From JAJTFW01 sp964584995 (GTDB lineage Bacteria; Bacteroidota; Bacteroidia; AKYH767-A; OLB10), in NCBI GenBank assembly GCA_964584995.1, contig CAZPCA010000007.1, positions 1 to 44,984 of the forward strand: a stretch of DNA of 44,984 bases, written 5' to 3'. Below the pieces are notes generated by a model that was given only the letters and a program-made list of their open reading frames with translations, was not told the origin of the DNA and searched no databases. Shown here in pieces: positions 44,150 through 44,984 of this stretch. Each line of letters begins with the position of its first letter. Within the stretch, counting starts at the first letter, position 1. The translations under genes and the position numbers were made by a program.

Positions 44150-44984
44150 ATGAAGCAAAAAATAAGACTTAACCACAGCCAAAAAGTCCGGCTTTCACAA
44201 AAAATGTTGATTGGCCTCTCCGTGAGTTCAATTAGCGGACTATGCCTATACCTGACATTTTTGTTTTTCCATGCAGACCGAGAAAGTAGTTTAGCGAGGA
44301 TCAACCTGATTGATTCAGACCCTGTTCATAACGGCGAAGTCATTTGTGCGTATACCTGGGAACAAGATATACCAACAACAGCTGAGATAGGACCACAAGG
44401 AATAACGGTCAGCAATTATGCGCATTGCGTACAAGGCGGGACAAACAATTCAATAGCTCTTTCGACTCAAAGCTCTACGGAAGGAATAAATCTTGCACTG
44501 CCGTCCACCGGTCTGCTGGAAGATGGCATTGACGTCTCTTTGGACTATACGGGGAGTACACAAGATGGAGATTTCCTGTCCCAGGGAAAAAACACAAAAT
44601 TCGGCATCAGAGATGGCAAACTTTTCATCCAATACCGGACAAAAAAGCCAGACGGAAAGATAGATCAGGTACGCGCATACACCGATTTCGAAATACCCAA
44701 AGACAAACAGATTCGAAATTATCGTTTTATCTACAACCCTACTACCGGCAAAGGGACTTTACTGGTTGACCAAACAACCATTTGGCAGCATGCAGGTCAA
44801 GCACAAAGCATTCTCGTCAACAGTAGCGATGCAATAATCATCGGCAAGAACATTCACATTACGGAAAACACAAAACCTGTCATTGACAATCTCATCATAC
44901 GTAAATGCGGCATAAAACGACTTGCCCCAATCGAACTACTTGCATTTAGCGCCGAGCGAAAAGACGACATGGTCATGATCAGTT
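44150..44984 (+). CDS. Membrane-anchored or secreted LamG-like protein, 3' end cut by window edge
   Basis: The frame is open from ATG 44150 to the right edge, 278 codons. A basic cytoplasmic lead of about 18 residues is followed by one hydrophobic segment (MLIGLSVSSISGLCLYLTFL), which may be a long signal peptide or an anchor. Residues about 60-250 are beta-rich with DGIDVSLDYTGS, KNTKFGIRDGKLFIQYRTK, RNYRFIYNPTTGKGTLLVD and AIIIGKNIHI, a pattern of laminin-G/concanavalin-like folds. The visible end LLAFSAERKDDMVMIS matches the start of the 'F.A...+..V.L.W.T' module that often precedes T9SS sorting domains. It begins 34 bp after the NtrC-like gene and may be in the same operon. Confidence 0.75.
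   Translation, partial: MKQKIRLNHSQKVRLSQKMLIGLSVSSISGLCLYLTFLFFHADRESSLARINLIDSDPVHNGEVICAYTWEQDIPTTAEIGPQGITVSNYAHCVQGGTNNSIALSTQSSTEGINLALPSTGLLEDGIDVSLDYTGSTQDGDFLSQGKNTKFGIRDGKLFIQYRTKKPDGKIDQVRAYTDFEIPKDKQIRNYRFIYNPTTGKGTLLVDQTTIWQHAGQAQSILVNSSDAIIIGKNIHITENTKPVIDNLIIRKCGIKRLAPIELLAFSAERKDDMVMIS

Noticed and set aside
44116..44170. Possible frameshifted remnant of a helix-turn-helix after the NtrC-like gene, or a small ORF starting at 44116
   Set aside because: Translations in all three frames show no Fis-like helix pattern; the small frame has 18 codons and overlaps the next gene.

Overview
The window reads as chromosomal DNA of a Bacteroidota (Bacteroidetes) bacterium, probably from a draft or metagenome assembly, since a 10-N scaffold gap sits at 24086-24095. 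Three observations support this. There are several secreted proteins built from PKD modules, two of them with type IX secretion (T9SS) type A C-terminal sorting domains. Matches to the Bacteroidetes -7 promoter motif TAnnTTTG lie in front of several genes, with little sign of Shine-Dalgarno sequences. Family-typical genes are present, such as a DUF4783 protein beside nadC and a ddl gene followed by a PASTA protein. I see no tRNA, rRNA, CRISPR array, transposase or phage gene. No stretch longer than about 210 bp lacks a gene.

Layout. (1) 1-5376, minus strand: a probable operon of a double-length D-Ala-D-Ala ligase fusion, a membrane-anchored PASTA protein and a T9SS-sorted secreted protein cut by the left edge. 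The XTP/dITP pyrophosphatase gene lies just upstream on the same strand. (2) 6074-10126, plus strand: a secreted propeller/PKD/T9SS protein, divergent from rdgB with only 28 bp between the start codons. (3) 10130-25348: a surface-glycan region. Eight minus-strand genes encode a methyltransferase, a Wzx-type flippase, a hexapeptide acyltransferase, an AsnB-type amidotransferase and four glycosyltransferases. Two plus-strand genes follow (a GT39-like membrane glycosyltransferase and a second AsnB paralogue), then a polytopic membrane protein and a GT4 glycosyltransferase that diverge from the assembly gap. (4) 25343-28230: housekeeping genes rlmH, a DUF4783 protein, nadC and a YihY/BrkB membrane protein. 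(5) 28208-34000, minus strand: a giant protein with 19 PKD and about four Fn3 modules that ends inside the last Fn3 module without a sorting domain. (6) 34213-37780: uvrA and a LOG/TIGR00730 protein, closed by a terminator. (7) 37912-44984, plus strand: a compact signalling operon made of a FIST-domain protein, a soluble histidine kinase, a single-domain response regulator, a REC-PAS-HK-REC-Hpt hybrid kinase and an NtrC-type REC-AAA+ protein without a DNA-binding domain. The start of a LamG-like, membrane-anchored or secreted protein follows at the right edge.

Working together: the glycan genes supply sugar transferases, modification enzymes (methyl, acyl and possibly amide) and a flippase for an exported polysaccharide or lipid-linked glycan; no initiating transferase or Wza/Wzc export genes are in view. 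The signalling operon is the best candidate for an undescribed system. A stand-alone FIST ligand-binding protein sits next to a kinase with no sensor domain of its own, feeding a phosphorelay that ends in a sigma-54 activator with no helix-turn-helix. Other points worth a second look are the fused tandem Ddl, an 18-bp perfect palindrome in front of it, and the truncated PKD giant.
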